Assembly (NCBI RefSeq): GCF_001445575.1
Contig: NZ_CP013200.1
Location: 4,154,001 to 4,218,000 of the forward strand
Origin: Arthrobacter alpinus
GTDB taxonomy: Bacteria; Actinomycetota; Actinomycetes; Actinomycetales; Micrococcaceae
Reading direction: 5' to 3'
Length of the DNA: 64,000 nucleotides
In this document: one piece after another, positions 53,154 through 62,727 of the stretch
Layout: every line of letters starts with the position of its first letter
Numbering within the stretch: position 1 is the stretch's first letter
Translations under genes and position numbers: made by a program
Notes under the pieces: model-generated
Told to the model about the DNA's origin: nothing
The model's input: only the letters and a program-made list of their open reading frames with translations
Databases searched by the model: none

Positions 53154-54155
53154 CTATTTAGCCGAGAAGTTGAACCTACCGCCGGTGCTAGCGACGTCGC
53201 AGTACCCCGGCTCACTCTCCCACGCCACCGTGCACGTGCCGACCCCCTTGCGGCCTACGACACCGGCGTGAATAGGCTCCTCAAGCATTACCGTTAGAAA
53301 GGTCTTGACCTCCTGGCAGGAGAGCCCAGAGTCGCCGAGCTCGTAAGAGAACCGAGCCCCGATGCACTGGCCACCAAGTACACCCGCTTCCTCCGCCGGC
53401 GCTATGTCCTTGAGCTGCTCGAACGAGAGCATGGCGTTCTTAAGTTGAGAGTACTCGTCGGTTTTGGCATACGTCTCGAACCGCTCAATACCCTTCAACG
53501 AATCGGCTACCCCGGGAAGCTTAGTCTCGCTCGTCAGTACGGTGCTGAACTCGCCTGAACCGCCTGTGTAAATAAGACCCGGAAGCCGGCCTCCCCAGTT
53601 CTTGATATTGGCTGGTTGCAAGGCGGTGAGCATCATTTCAGCATTGTCCGACTGTCCTTCGTAGGAGAGGAATGCAAAGTTGATGCCTCCGAACTTGCCT
53701 TCCCCTTGTACATCAAGAACCGAGTTCTCGGCCATGTTATTCATAGGATTAGTGTCGAAGACTGCGGCGCCGCCGGTGCGGATCTCTGCAAGCTGGCGGC
53801 CATCGGCTGCCATGATCCTGAAGCTCGCGGTGCTGCCCTGGTGGACCTGCGCGGCAATATCGGTGAGCTCCTCCAGTCTCCAGGCTGACGGCATCGTGAT
53901 CTGGAAATGCCCGTTGGCAATCTGGCGGGTTTTCAGCGTCGCCTCGGTGGGGCTGGCCGCGGCACCCGCTGTCGCTGCTGCAGTCGACGGGCCGCTCGAC
54001 GCTCCGGTCACTGGTGACGGCGTTGCCGATGTCGGTGCTGCAGTTTCAGCTGGCGCTGAGTTACCCGCTTGGCTACATCCAGTGAGCACCAGTGCTGCCG
54101 TCATCACAGCACCCGCCCACATGGTCATTTTCCGGCGCGTGCTGAGAATGGTCAC
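53154..54155 (-). CDS. Secreted lipoprotein of unknown function
   Basis: 333 residues. Signal peptide MTMWAGAVMTAALVLTGC with lipobox LTGC (Cys about residue 27), then a low-complexity Ala/Ser/Thr/Pro linker (about 30-70). The globular part has FQITMPSAWRLEELTDIAAQVHQGSTASFRIMAADGRQLAEIRTGG and EVKTFLTVMLEE. Three or four cysteines in the second half (QCIGARF, LSCQEV, GTCTVAWESEPGYCD) could form disulfides outside the cell. No family recognised. It is flanked by a repeat copy on its 5' side. Confidence 0.75.
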   Translation of the reverse strand: MTILSTRRKMTMWAGAVMTAALVLTGCSQAGNSAPAETAAPTSATPSPVTGASSGPSTAAATAGAAASPTEATLKTRQIANGHFQITMPSAWRLEELTDIAAQVHQGSTASFRIMAADGRQLAEIRTGGAAVFDTNPMNNMAENSVLDVQGEGKFGGINFAFLSYEGQSDNAEMMLTALQPANIKNWGGRLPGLIYTGGSGEFSTVLTSETKLPGVADSLKGIERFETYAKTDEYSQLKNAMLSFEQLKDIAPAEEAGVLGGQCIGARFSYELGDSGLSCQEVKTFLTVMLEEPIHAGVVGRKGVGTCTVAWESEPGYCDVASTGGRFNFSAK

Positions 54156-54436
54156 TTATGTCCCCCAAGACTTGGTGCGGCGTGAAACCTCTGATGAGAC
54201 CGCGAATTTCTCCGAGTCTATCTGACGTACACATCTATCTGACGTACACACGTCTACGGTGACGTCCATTGTGTTTTGCTTCGCCAATGCGCGGTCAACG
54301 GAGGTGTGTCAACGGTCTGGGACCGCTGGGACCGCCCCAGCGTTGCTTGAGAGTCAAAGAAACATGGGGAGTCCCATTCAACCAGTGAACCGGACCGACC
54401 GGGAAGTCACCTGCGCGACATGATGCCCATTCTGGA

Positions 54437-54803
54437 ATTCGAACCGAAACAGCCCGCGTTGGAGGGCCGGAATTTCAACCGTATGTAAATACTAACGAAA
54501 ACTATCACCGCAGGTCAGAGCCTGTTGAGCACTCAAAACCCCTCATTAGTTATCAATAGCTACGAACCCCGCTGTCCTGCCAAGGGTCCACTTAGAGCTG
54601 CTCATAGTGGGTTTTGGCCTGATTTTACATAGTGCAGTTGCAACAACGAATGATACTAAATACTCTCCACTTTGCACTGATAAGGATGAGTTTTGTATGA
54701 CGTGGTGGGAACTCCCGCCCGGATGGTGCGCGGCCTCGAGCAAGCCAGTCAGGCACCAATGTGGCGCTTCCAATTTTACTCTTGATTCATCAGTGTCAGA
54801 CCG
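54437..54803 (+). repeat. 266-bp repeat family, copy 3 (core 54437-54702 plus tail)
   Basis: The core starts ATTCGAACCGAAACAGCC and ends GATGAGTTTTGTATGACG, again exactly 266 bp. It is the most diverged copy but keeps GCCTG.TGAGCACT, TATCAA, GAACCCCGCTGTCCTGCCAAGGGTCC and GATACTAAATA. The tail (GTGGTGGGAACTCCC, then CGGCCTCGAGCAAGCC) matches the other copies. Confidence 0.85.
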
Positions 54804-55305
54804 TCAGCAGCTCGGTTCCGGGACCCTACCTTATTTGTCCCGACGCGCATATTAGCTAATTGGCGCACCTGAAGTAAGCAAGCAAAGCCCGGGCGGTCTC
54901 CTGAACACTGCCCATTAGTTCGCCGTCCCCGCCCAGATTGCGGCACCCATCCGGGCGCAGGCTCCCGTCGCAGGACACTGCAAATCATCGACCGGACCAC
55001 GGAGTTCGCGGCCACGGCCTGGGTAAAAGGAACATGGCTCATGTTTAGGAAATTCACGTTTTTCAGTCTCAGGGACGCACTGGAACAGCGCATCGCCCAG
55101 CAGCTCATCGTGGCCATCCTGACCGGTTCGTCCGTGATGGGCTCCATCCCGCTCGTCACCGGCAACGATGAGCCCCTCCTGACCTCGCAACTCCAACTTT
55201 GCCTTGTATTGTCTTCGCTTTGCTCTTGGCGGCTTCGCGCTGGGCTGTGTGCCACGATGTTGGTCTTCAAGCGAGACTTCGACGGCTAGGCCTGAAGATT
55301 CAACG
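54804..55305. other. Gap between repeat copy 3 and purU
   Basis: About 500 bases. A plus-strand frame (near 54975-55200, reading TTEFAATAWVKGTWLMFRKFTFFSLRDALEQRIAQQLIVAIL) looks mildly protein-like, but no family or start was found. It may be a remnant of a lost gene. Confidence 0.4.
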
Positions 55306-56217
55306 CTAGCGCAACACGATTGTCCGGTTGCCTTGGACGATCACCCGGCCCTCGCAGTGCCAGCGGACGGCGTTGCTCAGTGCCTTGCATTCGGTGTCCC
55401 GGCCTGCGGCCACGAGGTCTTCGGGTCCGAAGGAGTGGTCCACCTCGACCACCTGCTGGGAGATGATGGGGCCCTCGTCCAGTTCGCTGTTGACGTAGTG
55501 GGCCGTGGCGCCCACCGTCTTGACTCCCCGGGCATAGGCCTGGTGGTACGGCTTGGCGCCCTTGAAACTGGGCAGGAACGAGTGGTGGATGTTGATGGCC
55601 CGCCCGTCCAGGCGGCGCGTGAGACCGTCGCTGAGGACCTGCATGTAGCGAGCCAGCACCACCAGTTCGACGTCGAACTCGGCCATGAGCCCAAGCAGCC
55701 TCGCCTCCGCCTCCGGTTTGGTGTCGGCGGTGACGGGCACATGGAAGAACGGGATGCCGTGCCATTCGGCCAGCCGACGGTGGTCCTGGTGGTTGGAGAC
55801 CACGGCGACCACCTCGACCGGCAGTTCCCCCGTGCGGGTCCTAAACAGCAGGTCGTTGAGGCAGTGCTCAAACTTGGACACCATGATCAGCACCCGCCGC
55901 TTGGCCCCGTGCGGGCGCAGCGCCCAGCGCATGCCGTGCCGGTGCGCCACCGGCTCCAGGACCGCCCGCAGCCCGGCCAGGGCCAGTTCCCCGGCCGGCG
56001 CGGAAAAGTGCAGCCGCATGAAGAAGTGGCCGTCCGGTTCGGGCGCCCCGGCCACGGGCCGCAGGTGCTGGCGGTCGCTGAACTGGAGGAGGTCGATGAT
56101 GTCGGAGCCTTGTTCCAACAGGGCCCCTGAAACCTGGTGGACGATCCCGGGGCTGTCCGGGCAGTCTAGTGTTAGCACGTATTGGGCCGTTTCGGCCTGC
56201 TCAAGAAGAGTGCCCAT
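55306..56217 (-). CDS. purU: Formyltetrahydrofolate deformylase
   Basis: 303 residues from ATG at 56217, one base after the sdaA stop; a TTG at 56229 is the alternative. The N-terminal ACT domain (YVLTLDCPDSPGIVHQVSGALLEQGSDIIDLLQF, about 10-85) is followed by the formyl-transferase fold. Catalytic motifs are INIHHSFLPSFKGAKPYHQAYARGVKTVGATAHYV and SELDEGPIISQ (Asn-His-Asp triad). It hydrolyses 10-formyl-THF to formate and THF. At the end of the sarcosine operon it returns THF for further rounds of demethylation. Confidence 0.95.
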   Translation of the reverse strand: MGTLLEQAETAQYVLTLDCPDSPGIVHQVSGALLEQGSDIIDLLQFSDRQHLRPVAGAPEPDGHFFMRLHFSAPAGELALAGLRAVLEPVAHRHGMRWALRPHGAKRRVLIMVSKFEHCLNDLLFRTRTGELPVEVVAVVSNHQDHRRLAEWHGIPFFHVPVTADTKPEAEARLLGLMAEFDVELVVLARYMQVLSDGLTRRLDGRAINIHHSFLPSFKGAKPYHQAYARGVKTVGATAHYVNSELDEGPIISQQVVEVDHSFGPEDLVAAGRDTECKALSNAVRWHCEGRVIVQGNRTIVLR

Positions 56218-56218
56218 C

Positions 56219-57592
56219 TCAGCACTCAACCACGTTCACGGCGAGGCCCCCGCGGGAGGTTTCCTTGTACTTGCTCATCATGTCGGCACCTGTTTCCCTC
56301 ATGGTCTTGATGGCCTTGTCCAATGACACCTTCTGGCTGCCGTCCCCGTGCAGGGCCAGCCGTGCGGCGTTGATCGCCTTGACGCTGGCGATGGCGTTGC
56401 GTTCAATGCACGGGATCTGCACCAGCCCGCCCACGGGGTCGCACGTCAGCCCCAGGTTGTGCTCAATGCCTATTTCGGCGGCGTTTTCGGCCTGCACGGG
56501 TGTGCCGCCCAGCAGCTCGCACAGGGCACCGGCCGCCATGGAACACGCCGAGCCGACTTCGCCCTGGCACCCCACCTCGGCGCCCGAGATCGAGGCGTTG
56601 AGCTTGAAGAGCATGCCGATGGCCGCGGCCGTCAGCAAGAAGCGCACGACGCCGTCGTCGTTGGCGCCGGGCACGAACTTCAGGTAGTAGTGCAGCACGG
56701 CCGGAATGATGCCGGCCGCCCCGTTGGTGGGGGCGGTGACAATGCGTCCGCCGGCGGCGTTTTCCTCGTTGACGGCCAGGGCAAAGAGATTGACCCACTC
56801 CATGGCCCGCAGGGGGTCCGCAGTGTCCTCGGGCGCCTGCAGCGTGCGGAAGAGTCCCGGCGCCCGGCGCGTCACCTTCAGTCCGCCCGGCAGGATGCCC
56901 TCGGCGGCGCAGCCGTTGGCCACGCACTCCTGCATGACGGACCAGATGTTGAGCAGCTTGGCCCTCAATTCCTCCTCCGTGTGCCACACTAGCTCGTTAG
57001 CCTGCATGACCTCGGAGATACTCAGTCCCTCACGGGCGCAGATGGCCAGCAGTTCGTCGGCCGTTCTGAAGGGGTGGGGCAGCACGGTTTGGTCCATGAC
57101 TACCCGGTCCGCACCGACGGCCTGCTCATCGACCACAAAGCCGCCGCCCACCGAATAGTAGCTGCGTTCACGCACCACCGCCCCGGCGTGGTCCAGCGCC
57201 CGGAACGTCATGCCGTTGGGGTGGGCAGGCAGCGACTTGCGCCGGTGCAGCACCACGTCCTGCCCGAAGTTGAAGTCGATCCGGTGCAGGCCCGCGAGCA
57301 TCAGCTCGGCATCCAGCGCCGCCGCGGCGACCTGGTCGTCGGCCGTGGCGGTGTCCACCGTTTCGGGGTCCTGCCCCGACAACCCCAGGACCACTGCCTT
57401 GTCCGAGCCGTGACCGCGGCCCGTGGCGCCCAGCGAACCGAACAGCTCGGCCTCGACCCGGACGACGCCGGTGAGCTCGCCGTCGCGCTCCAGGCCGTCG
57501 GCAAAGCGCTTGGCCGCGCGCATCGGGCCCACCGTGTGGGAGGAGGAAGGCCCGATGCCGATGGAGAACAGGTCCAGGACGCTCAGTGCCAT
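56219..57592 (-). CDS. sdaA: L-serine ammonia-lyase (iron-sulfur, single chain)
   Basis: 457 residues, standard for the single-chain enzyme. [24 protein letters not shown] opens the beta domain. The alpha domain has [17 protein letters not shown]. The Fe-S-ligating cysteines are in [17 protein letters not shown] (two) and GLTCDPVGG. It converts L-serine to pyruvate and ammonia. Its start overlaps soxG by 10 bases. In this operon it channels serine made by GlyA into central metabolism. Confidence 0.95.
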   Translation of the reverse strand: MALSVLDLFSIGIGPSSSHTVGPMRAAKRFADGLERDGELTGVVRVEAELFGSLGATGRGHGSDKAVVLGLSGQDPETVDTATADDQVAAAALDAELMLAGLHRIDFNFGQDVVLHRRKSLPAHPNGMTFRALDHAGAVVRERSYYSVGGGFVVDEQAVGADRVVMDQTVLPHPFRTADELLAICAREGLSISEVMQANELVWHTEEELRAKLLNIWSVMQECVANGCAAEGILPGGLKVTRRAPGLFRTLQAPEDTADPLRAMEWVNLFALAVNEENAAGGRIVTAPTNGAAGIIPAVLHYYLKFVPGANDDGVVRFLLTAAAIGMLFKLNASISGAEVGCQGEVGSACSMAAGALCELLGGTPVQAENAAEIGIEHNLGLTCDPVGGLVQIPCIERNAIASVKAINAARLALHGDGSQKVSLDKAIKTMRETGADMMSKYKETSRGGLAVNVVEC

Positions 57593-58224
57593 GACGCGTC
57601 CGTCTCGGCGGCGAATTCCCGCATGCCGTCCAGGAGCCAGCGGCCCAGGTAGTCGGCAAACGATGCCCGAGGGAAGAGCAGGAACTCATCGTCCCCGACC
57701 TTCCACAAGATGGTGGGGATCTTGCCGATTTCGGTGGTTATGGCGGTTCCGGTGGCGAAGGAGCGCGGGTGCAGGTCCGCCGCGCAACTCTTCTCGAGCA
57801 CTGCGCGGGCGCTGGGCCCGGCCAGTTCGAAGGTGGTGCGGTTGCTGGAGAGCTCGATGGCCTGCCCGGCGCCGTCGCCCAGTGCCGCGGCAAGGCTGGC
57901 GGCCAGTCCGCCACGGTCCGCGCCGCCGTCATCAGGGGCGATGGCGAGGAACTCGTCCGGGCCCAGCCATAGGGCGGCCACCCCGCCAGGACCGGCGGTG
58001 ACCTGCCCGCAATTTGCGGGCAGTCCGCCCGTCAGGGCCCCGATCCGTTGCCCGGCCAAGGAGACGGGATCGACACGGATGCCGACCATCCTCTGGAACG
58101 GGACCTCCCGCAGGGCAACCCCGCGCTCCCCGGCCACGGCGGCCACGGCAAAGTCCGCCCAGAGGTGCCGGGCCGGGCTCCGTCGCAGTGCCTGTACATC
58201 TACGTTTGCTGCTGTGTTATCCAT
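57583..58224 (-). CDS. soxG: Sarcosine oxidase gamma subunit
   Basis: 213 residues from ATG at 58224. Family stretches: [57 protein letters not shown] region ([14 protein letters not shown]), [13 protein letters not shown] and [28 protein letters not shown]. SoxG is the small structural subunit of the heterotetramer. It overlaps soxA by 8 bases and sdaA by 10, so it is tightly co-expressed. Confidence 0.93.
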   Translation of the reverse strand: MDNTAANVDVQALRRSPARHLWADFAVAAVAGERGVALREVPFQRMVGIRVDPVSLAGQRIGALTGGLPANCGQVTAGPGGVAALWLGPDEFLAIAPDDGGADRGGLAASLAAALGDGAGQAIELSSNRTTFELAGPSARAVLEKSCAADLHPRSFATGTAITTEIGKIPTILWKVGDDEFLLFPRASFADYLGRWLLDGMREFAAETDASWH

Positions 58225-61162
58225 CTCGGCGCTTCCCTTCGGCATCAAAAAGTACTGTTTCCCCAACAACCACATCGACCAGCTCGGACCCGACCACGGC
58301 GACAAGGGGTTCGCCGATCCGGTCGCGTCCGTCCTTGATCAACGCCAGCCCAAAGGACCTGCCCAGGGCGGCGCTGTGGTAGCTGGAGGTGACGAATCCC
58401 TGCATGGGCACGGGTCCGTAGGCGGGGTTGGTCGAGACGCCCGCTTCCACCAGCTGGGTGCCCTCCGGCAGGCGGATGGAGCCGTCCACCGGCAGCACGC
58501 TGACCAGGTGCTTTCGGCCTTCCCGGACGGCGTCGGCGCGCTGGTAGGAGCGCTTGCCGATGAAGTCCTTGGCCTTGGAGACCACCCAGTCCATGCCCGC
58601 ATCCTGCGGGGTGACCGTGCCGTCGGTGTCCTGGCCGACGATCGGGTAGCCCTTTTCGGCGCGGAGCACGTGCATGGTTTCGGTGCCGTACGGGGTGATG
58701 TTGAATTCCGCCCCGGCCGCCGTCACGTCTTCCCAAGTGGCCAGCCCGTACCAGGATGGGACGTTGATTTCGTAGGCGAGCTCGCCGGAGAAGGAGATGC
58801 GGCACACCCTGGCCGCGACGCCGGAGGCCAGCACGGTCTCCCGGAACGCCATGAAACCGAATGCCTCGTTGGCGAGGTCCAATTCCGGTGCCAGCTTGGC
58901 CAGCACGGCGCGGGACTTGGGGCCGACGACGGCGATCGTGGTCCACTGTTCGGTCACCGAGGTGAAGGTGGCGTCGAGTTCGGGCCACTCGGTTTGCTGC
59001 CATTCCTCCAGCCAGTCCAGTACCTTGGCGGCGCCTCCGGTGGTGGTGGTCATGAAGTAGCTGTCCTCGTCCAGGCGCAGGGTCACGCCGTCGTCGAAGA
59101 TCATCCCGTCCGGGGTGCACATGACTCCGTAGCGGGCCGAACCCGGGGCGAGCTTCTTGAACGCGTTGGTGTAGATCCGGTTCAGGAACTCCCCGGCGTC
59201 CTTGCCGCGGATCTCGATCTTGCCCAGCGTGGTGGCGTCCATGTAGCCCACGGAGTCCCGGACAGCGGCGCACTCGCGCAGCACGGCCGCGTCCATGTCC
59301 TCGCCCGGCTGTGGATAATACCACGGGCGCTTCCACTGGCCCACATCCTCGAACAGGGCACCGCGGTCCTCGTGCCAGGAGTGGATGGATGTGCGGCGGG
59401 CGGCGTCGAACAGTTCGCCGCGCTGCCGGCCAGCCAATGCCACGAACGGGACGGGTGTAAACGGTGCACGGTAGGTCGTGGTACCGATGGCGCCGATGTC
59501 CGGATCCACCACGGTCCCCTGCTGGCGGAAAGCGGCGGCAATGACGCCAATCGCGTTCACGCCCGAGGTCTTGCCCTGATCGTTGGCCGTGCTGATGGAG
59601 GTGTAGCGCTTGATGTGCTCCACACTGCGCAGCCCGGCACCCGTGGAGCGCCACACGTCGGCCACGCTCTGGTCGCGCTGGAAGTCCACGAAGTGGTGGT
59701 GCCAGTCCGACGCCGAACCTTGGGTCCCGCCGACCAGCCACAGTGCGCGGGTGGGGCCGTTGGGCTGCGCCGGACGGGCCGGGCGCGCCGCCGCGGCGGT
59801 GGCGGCAGCTACGGCGTCGGCCGTGGCAAAACCCGCCTTGACGGCGGCCACGGAGCCGGCCGTCGAGCCTTCGGCAAGACAGTCGGCCAGTGCGTAACTG
59901 CCGCGGCAGGCGCCGGCGTTCTGCTGGTTTTTGACCGTTGTGGACGGCACAAAGCCGGCCAACTCCACGTCCCAGCGAACCTTCCCCTGGGCCTGGCTGT
60001 GCAGGTGGACCACGGGGCTCCAGCCGCCGGAGACGGCGAGCAGGTCGGCAGAAATTTCCTCCACCCCGCCAACGGGGGCGCCGTCGGCGTCGATCCCGGC
60101 AACCATGACCGTTTCCACGTGGTCGCCACCGGAGGTGTTGACCACGGCGCTGGCGTAGATGACGCGCACGCCCTCGCTGAGCGCCGCGGCGGCCAGCGGG
60201 GACAGCTGCGGGCGGGCGTCGACGACGGCGGCCACCTCGATGCCTGCCGCCAGCAGGTCCGCTGCGAGCTGGTAGGCGCTGTCGTTCGTGGTGCCGATGA
60301 CCACCCTGGATCCGGCGGCCACGCCATAGCGGTTTAGGTAGCTGCGGGCCGCAGAGGCGAGCATGATGCCGGGGCGGTCGTTGTTTTCAAACACGATGGG
60401 GCGTTCGTGGGCGCCGGTGGCCAGGACCACCTGCTTGGCGCGGATGTGCCAGATGCGCTGGCGGGAGACGCCGTCGGCCGGGGCCGTTGCGAGGTGGTCG
60501 GTGCGGTTTTCCACGGCGATCAGGAAGTTGCTGTCGTAGGAGCCGAACACGGTGGTGCGGTGCAGCACGGTGCATTCGGTGGCTGTTGCCAGTTCGGCTT
60601 CAACGTCCGCCACCCAGTCGAGGGCCGGTGTCCCATTGATGTGCTCGTCGCGGCCGGAGAGCAGGGTCCCGCCCAGTTCCGGCTGGTCGTCGATGAGGAT
60701 GACTCGGGCGCCGGTGCGTGCCGCTTCCCGTGCCGCGGCGAGCCCGGCGGGCCCTGCTCCGACCACCAGGACGTCCGTGTGGACGTATTTTTTGTCATAG
60801 GTGGCCTCGTCCTCGGACGGGTCGAGCTTGCCCAACCCGGAGAGGAATTCGGCGTCGAGCCCGTCCACGAGGGACACGGCGGTGGCCGGCAGCATGGATT
60901 CGGCGGCGTGGCCGGGGAATCGGCCTGCGACCTTGACGAGGGCGTTGGACTCCTCCACGCCGGCTGAGATGATGCCACGGGGCCGGTCCTCATACATTGA
61001 GTTCCCGGCGGCCAGGCGGCCGTTGGCGATCAGTGCCGAGGCGATGGTGTCGCCCGGGTGCCCGGAGTAGCCGACGCGGTCGACGGTGAAGTTCCAGGTG
61101 GTGGTGCGGTCGATGCGGCCGCCGCTGGTGAGCCGGTTGGGCTGCTTGTCTTGCAAGGTCAT
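58217..61162 (-). CDS. soxA: Sarcosine oxidase alpha subunit
   Basis: 981 residues from ATG at 61162, close to the family's usual 965. The N-terminal small domain begins [33 protein letters not shown]. The NAD-binding domain has [21 protein letters not shown] near residue 135. The C-terminal half is a GcvT-like folate-binding domain ([30 protein letters not shown] and [22 protein letters not shown]). It supplies the THF site where methylene-THF forms. The ATG overlaps the soxD stop (ATGA). Confidence 0.96.
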   Translation of the reverse strand: MTLQDKQPNRLTSGGRIDRTTTWNFTVDRVGYSGHPGDTIASALIANGRLAAGNSMYEDRPRGIISAGVEESNALVKVAGRFPGHAAESMLPATAVSLVDGLDAEFLSGLGKLDPSEDEATYDKKYVHTDVLVVGAGPAGLAAAREAARTGARVILIDDQPELGGTLLSGRDEHINGTPALDWVADVEAELATATECTVLHRTTVFGSYDSNFLIAVENRTDHLATAPADGVSRQRIWHIRAKQVVLATGAHERPIVFENNDRPGIMLASAARSYLNRYGVAAGSRVVIGTTNDSAYQLAADLLAAGIEVAAVVDARPQLSPLAAAALSEGVRVIYASAVVNTSGGDHVETVMVAGIDADGAPVGGVEEISADLLAVSGGWSPVVHLHSQAQGKVRWDVELAGFVPSTTVKNQQNAGACRGSYALADCLAEGSTAGSVAAVKAGFATADAVAAATAAAARPARPAQPNGPTRALWLVGGTQGSASDWHHHFVDFQRDQSVADVWRSTGAGLRSVEHIKRYTSISTANDQGKTSGVNAIGVIAAAFRQQGTVVDPDIGAIGTTTYRAPFTPVPFVALAGRQRGELFDAARRTSIHSWHEDRGALFEDVGQWKRPWYYPQPGEDMDAAVLRECAAVRDSVGYMDATTLGKIEIRGKDAGEFLNRIYTNAFKKLAPGSARYGVMCTPDGMIFDDGVTLRLDEDSYFMTTTTGGAAKVLDWLEEWQQTEWPELDATFTSVTEQWTTIAVVGPKSRAVLAKLAPELDLANEAFGFMAFRETVLASGVAARVCRISFSGELAYEINVPSWYGLATWEDVTAAGAEFNITPYGTETMHVLRAEKGYPIVGQDTDGTVTPQDAGMDWVVSKAKDFIGKRSYQRADAVREGRKHLVSVLPVDGSIRLPEGTQLVEAGVSTNPAYGPVPMQGFVTSSYHSAALGRSFGLALIKDGRDRIGEPLVAVVGSELVDVVVGETVLFDAEGKRRDG

Positions 61163-61488
61163 GACTTTGCTCCTTCCGGTGCTGGGATGCTCGGGTTGTG
61201 CTGGGTGCGGTCGGCTATTGCCGGTGGCTGTTCGCCCATCCGGTAGACGGCCTTGATCTCGTAGCTGACGGTGTCGCGGACCATGTTGAACCACTTGCGG
61301 CAGCCGGCACTGTGCACCCATCGCTCGGCAAACAGGCCCTTGGTGTTCTCGCGGTAGAACAGGTATTCCGCCCATTCGCGGTCGGAAAGCTGCTCCGGCT
61401 GTTCGGGGTACGCCACATGGGCCTGTCCCCCGTAGTGGAATTCGGTCTCGTTCCGTGGCCCGCAGTTGGGGCAGGAAAACAGCAACAT
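61159..61488 (-). CDS. soxD: Sarcosine oxidase delta subunit
   Basis: 109 residues, slightly longer than the usual 98-100. The zinc-binding start [21 protein letters not shown] (Cys-x-x-Cys and His) is followed by [44 protein letters not shown], which supplies the fourth ligand Cys. The extra C-terminal residues are Pro/Ala-rich. Coupled to soxA by a 4-base overlap and 18 bases from soxB. Confidence 0.96.
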   Translation of the reverse strand: MLLFSCPNCGPRNETEFHYGGQAHVAYPEQPEQLSDREWAEYLFYRENTKGLFAERWVHSAGCRKWFNMVRDTVSYEIKAVYRMGEQPPAIADRTQHNPSIPAPEGAKS

Positions 61489-61506
61489 TGCGTGCTCCTT
61501 CTACTG

Positions 61507-62727
61507 TTAGTGGGCCACGGCAGCGGCGCCGTGCTCGTCGATGAGGGCGCCGGTTTCAAAGCGTTCCAGGGAAAACGGCTTGTTGAGCGTGTGCGGGGTG
61601 CCGGTGGCGATTGTGTGGGCGAACGTCAGCCCGGCGGCGGGCGTCCCCTTGAATCCGCCGGTGCCCCAGCCGCAGTTCACATACATGTTCTCCACCGGGC
61701 TCAGGCCCACGATCGGAGAGGCGTCCATGGTGGTGTCCACGATCCCACCCCAGGTGCGCAACACGTGAGCCCGGGCGAAGATGGGGAACAGTTCGACGGC
61801 GGCCGCCATCTGTTCCTCGATGACGTGGAAGGAGCCGCGCTGGCCGTAGCCGTTGTAGGAGTCGACGCCAGCACCCATCACCAGTTCGCCCTTGTGGGCC
61901 TGGGAGACGTACACGTGCACGTGGTTGGACATGACTACCGTGGGGTGCACCGGTTCGTGCAGCTCGGAAACCAGTGCCTGCAGTGGGTGCGACTGGATGG
62001 GCAGGCGGAAGCCTGCCATCTCGGCGAGAACCGAGCTGTGACCGGCGGCGCACAAGCCCACCTTTTCAGTGTTGATGGTGCCCCGACTGGTCTTGACGCC
62101 GGTGACGCGGTTGCCGTCCTTGATAAAGCCGGTGACCTCGCAGTTCTGGATGATGTCCACGCCCAGCTCGTCGCACTTGCGGGCGAAGGCCCAGGCCACG
62201 TGGTCGTGCTTGGCGATGCCGGCCCGGGGCTGGTAGGTGGCTCCCATGACCGGGTAGCGGATGTTGTCGTTGATGTTCAGGATCGGGCACAGTTCCTTGA
62301 CCTGCTTCGGGTCCAGCCACTCGGCGTCGACCCCGTTGAGCTGGTTGGCGCCCACGCGGCGAACGCTTTCGCGCACATCGCCCAAGGTGTGGGCCAGATT
62401 CATCACGCCGCGCTGGCTGAACAGGAAGTCGTACTCGAGTTCCTCGGGGAGGATCTCCCACAGTTTCAGGGAGTGCTCATAGATCGCGGCGCTTTCATCC
62501 CAGAGGTAGTTGGAGCGGATGATGGTGGTGTTCCGCGCCATGTTGCCGCCGGCCAGCCAACCCTTTTCCAGGATGGCGATGTTGGTCATCCCGTGGTTCT
62601 TGGCCAGGAAGTAGGCGGTGGCCAGTCCATGCCCGCCGCCGCCGACGATCACGGCGTCATAGGACTTCTTGGGGTCCGGGTTGCGCCACAAGAACTCGGG
62701 GTGTTCCGGGAGGTGTTCGGTGCTCAC
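61507..62727 (-). CDS. soxB: Sarcosine oxidase beta subunit
   Basis: 406 residues, exactly family size. The FAD-binding start [22 protein letters not shown] (about 27-48) is followed by [39 protein letters not shown] contains the His that carries covalent FMN in characterised enzymes. [29 protein letters not shown] and [16 protein letters not shown] complete the DAO fold. It oxidises sarcosine to the imine with O2 forming H2O2. Its start overlaps the glyA stop by 4 bases. Confidence 0.96.
   Translation of the reverse strand: MSTEHLPEHPEFLWRNPDPKKSYDAVIVGGGGHGLATAYFLAKNHGMTNIAILEKGWLAGGNMARNTTIIRSNYLWDESAAIYEHSLKLWEILPEELEYDFLFSQRGVMNLAHTLGDVRESVRRVGANQLNGVDAEWLDPKQVKELCPILNINDNIRYPVMGATYQPRAGIAKHDHVAWAFARKCDELGVDIIQNCEVTGFIKDGNRVTGVKTSRGTINTEKVGLCAAGHSSVLAEMAGFRLPIQSHPLQALVSELHEPVHPTVVMSNHVHVYVSQAHKGELVMGAGVDSYNGYGQRGSFHVIEEQMAAAVELFPIFARAHVLRTWGGIVDTTMDASPIVGLSPVENMYVNCGWGTGGFKGTPAAGLTFAHTIATGTPHTLNKPFSLERFETGALIDEHGAAAVAH

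Noticed and set aside
52902..53297. Plus-strand frame after merR running into the lipoprotein gene region
   Set aside because: No ribosome site, no family features, and it overlaps the end of the convincing lipoprotein gene.
43270..54450. GGTTCGAAT on the reverse strand of each repeat copy, resembling a tRNA T-loop
   Set aside because: The T-stem bases do not pair (no C at the position after the loop), and no acceptor, D-arm or anticodon arm can be folded nearby.
57710..60337. An 875-codon plus-strand open frame opposite soxG and soxA
   Set aside because: It is a GC-driven shadow of the sarcosine oxidase genes; it shows no family motif and is rich in Gly/His/Val in the pattern of an antisense frame.
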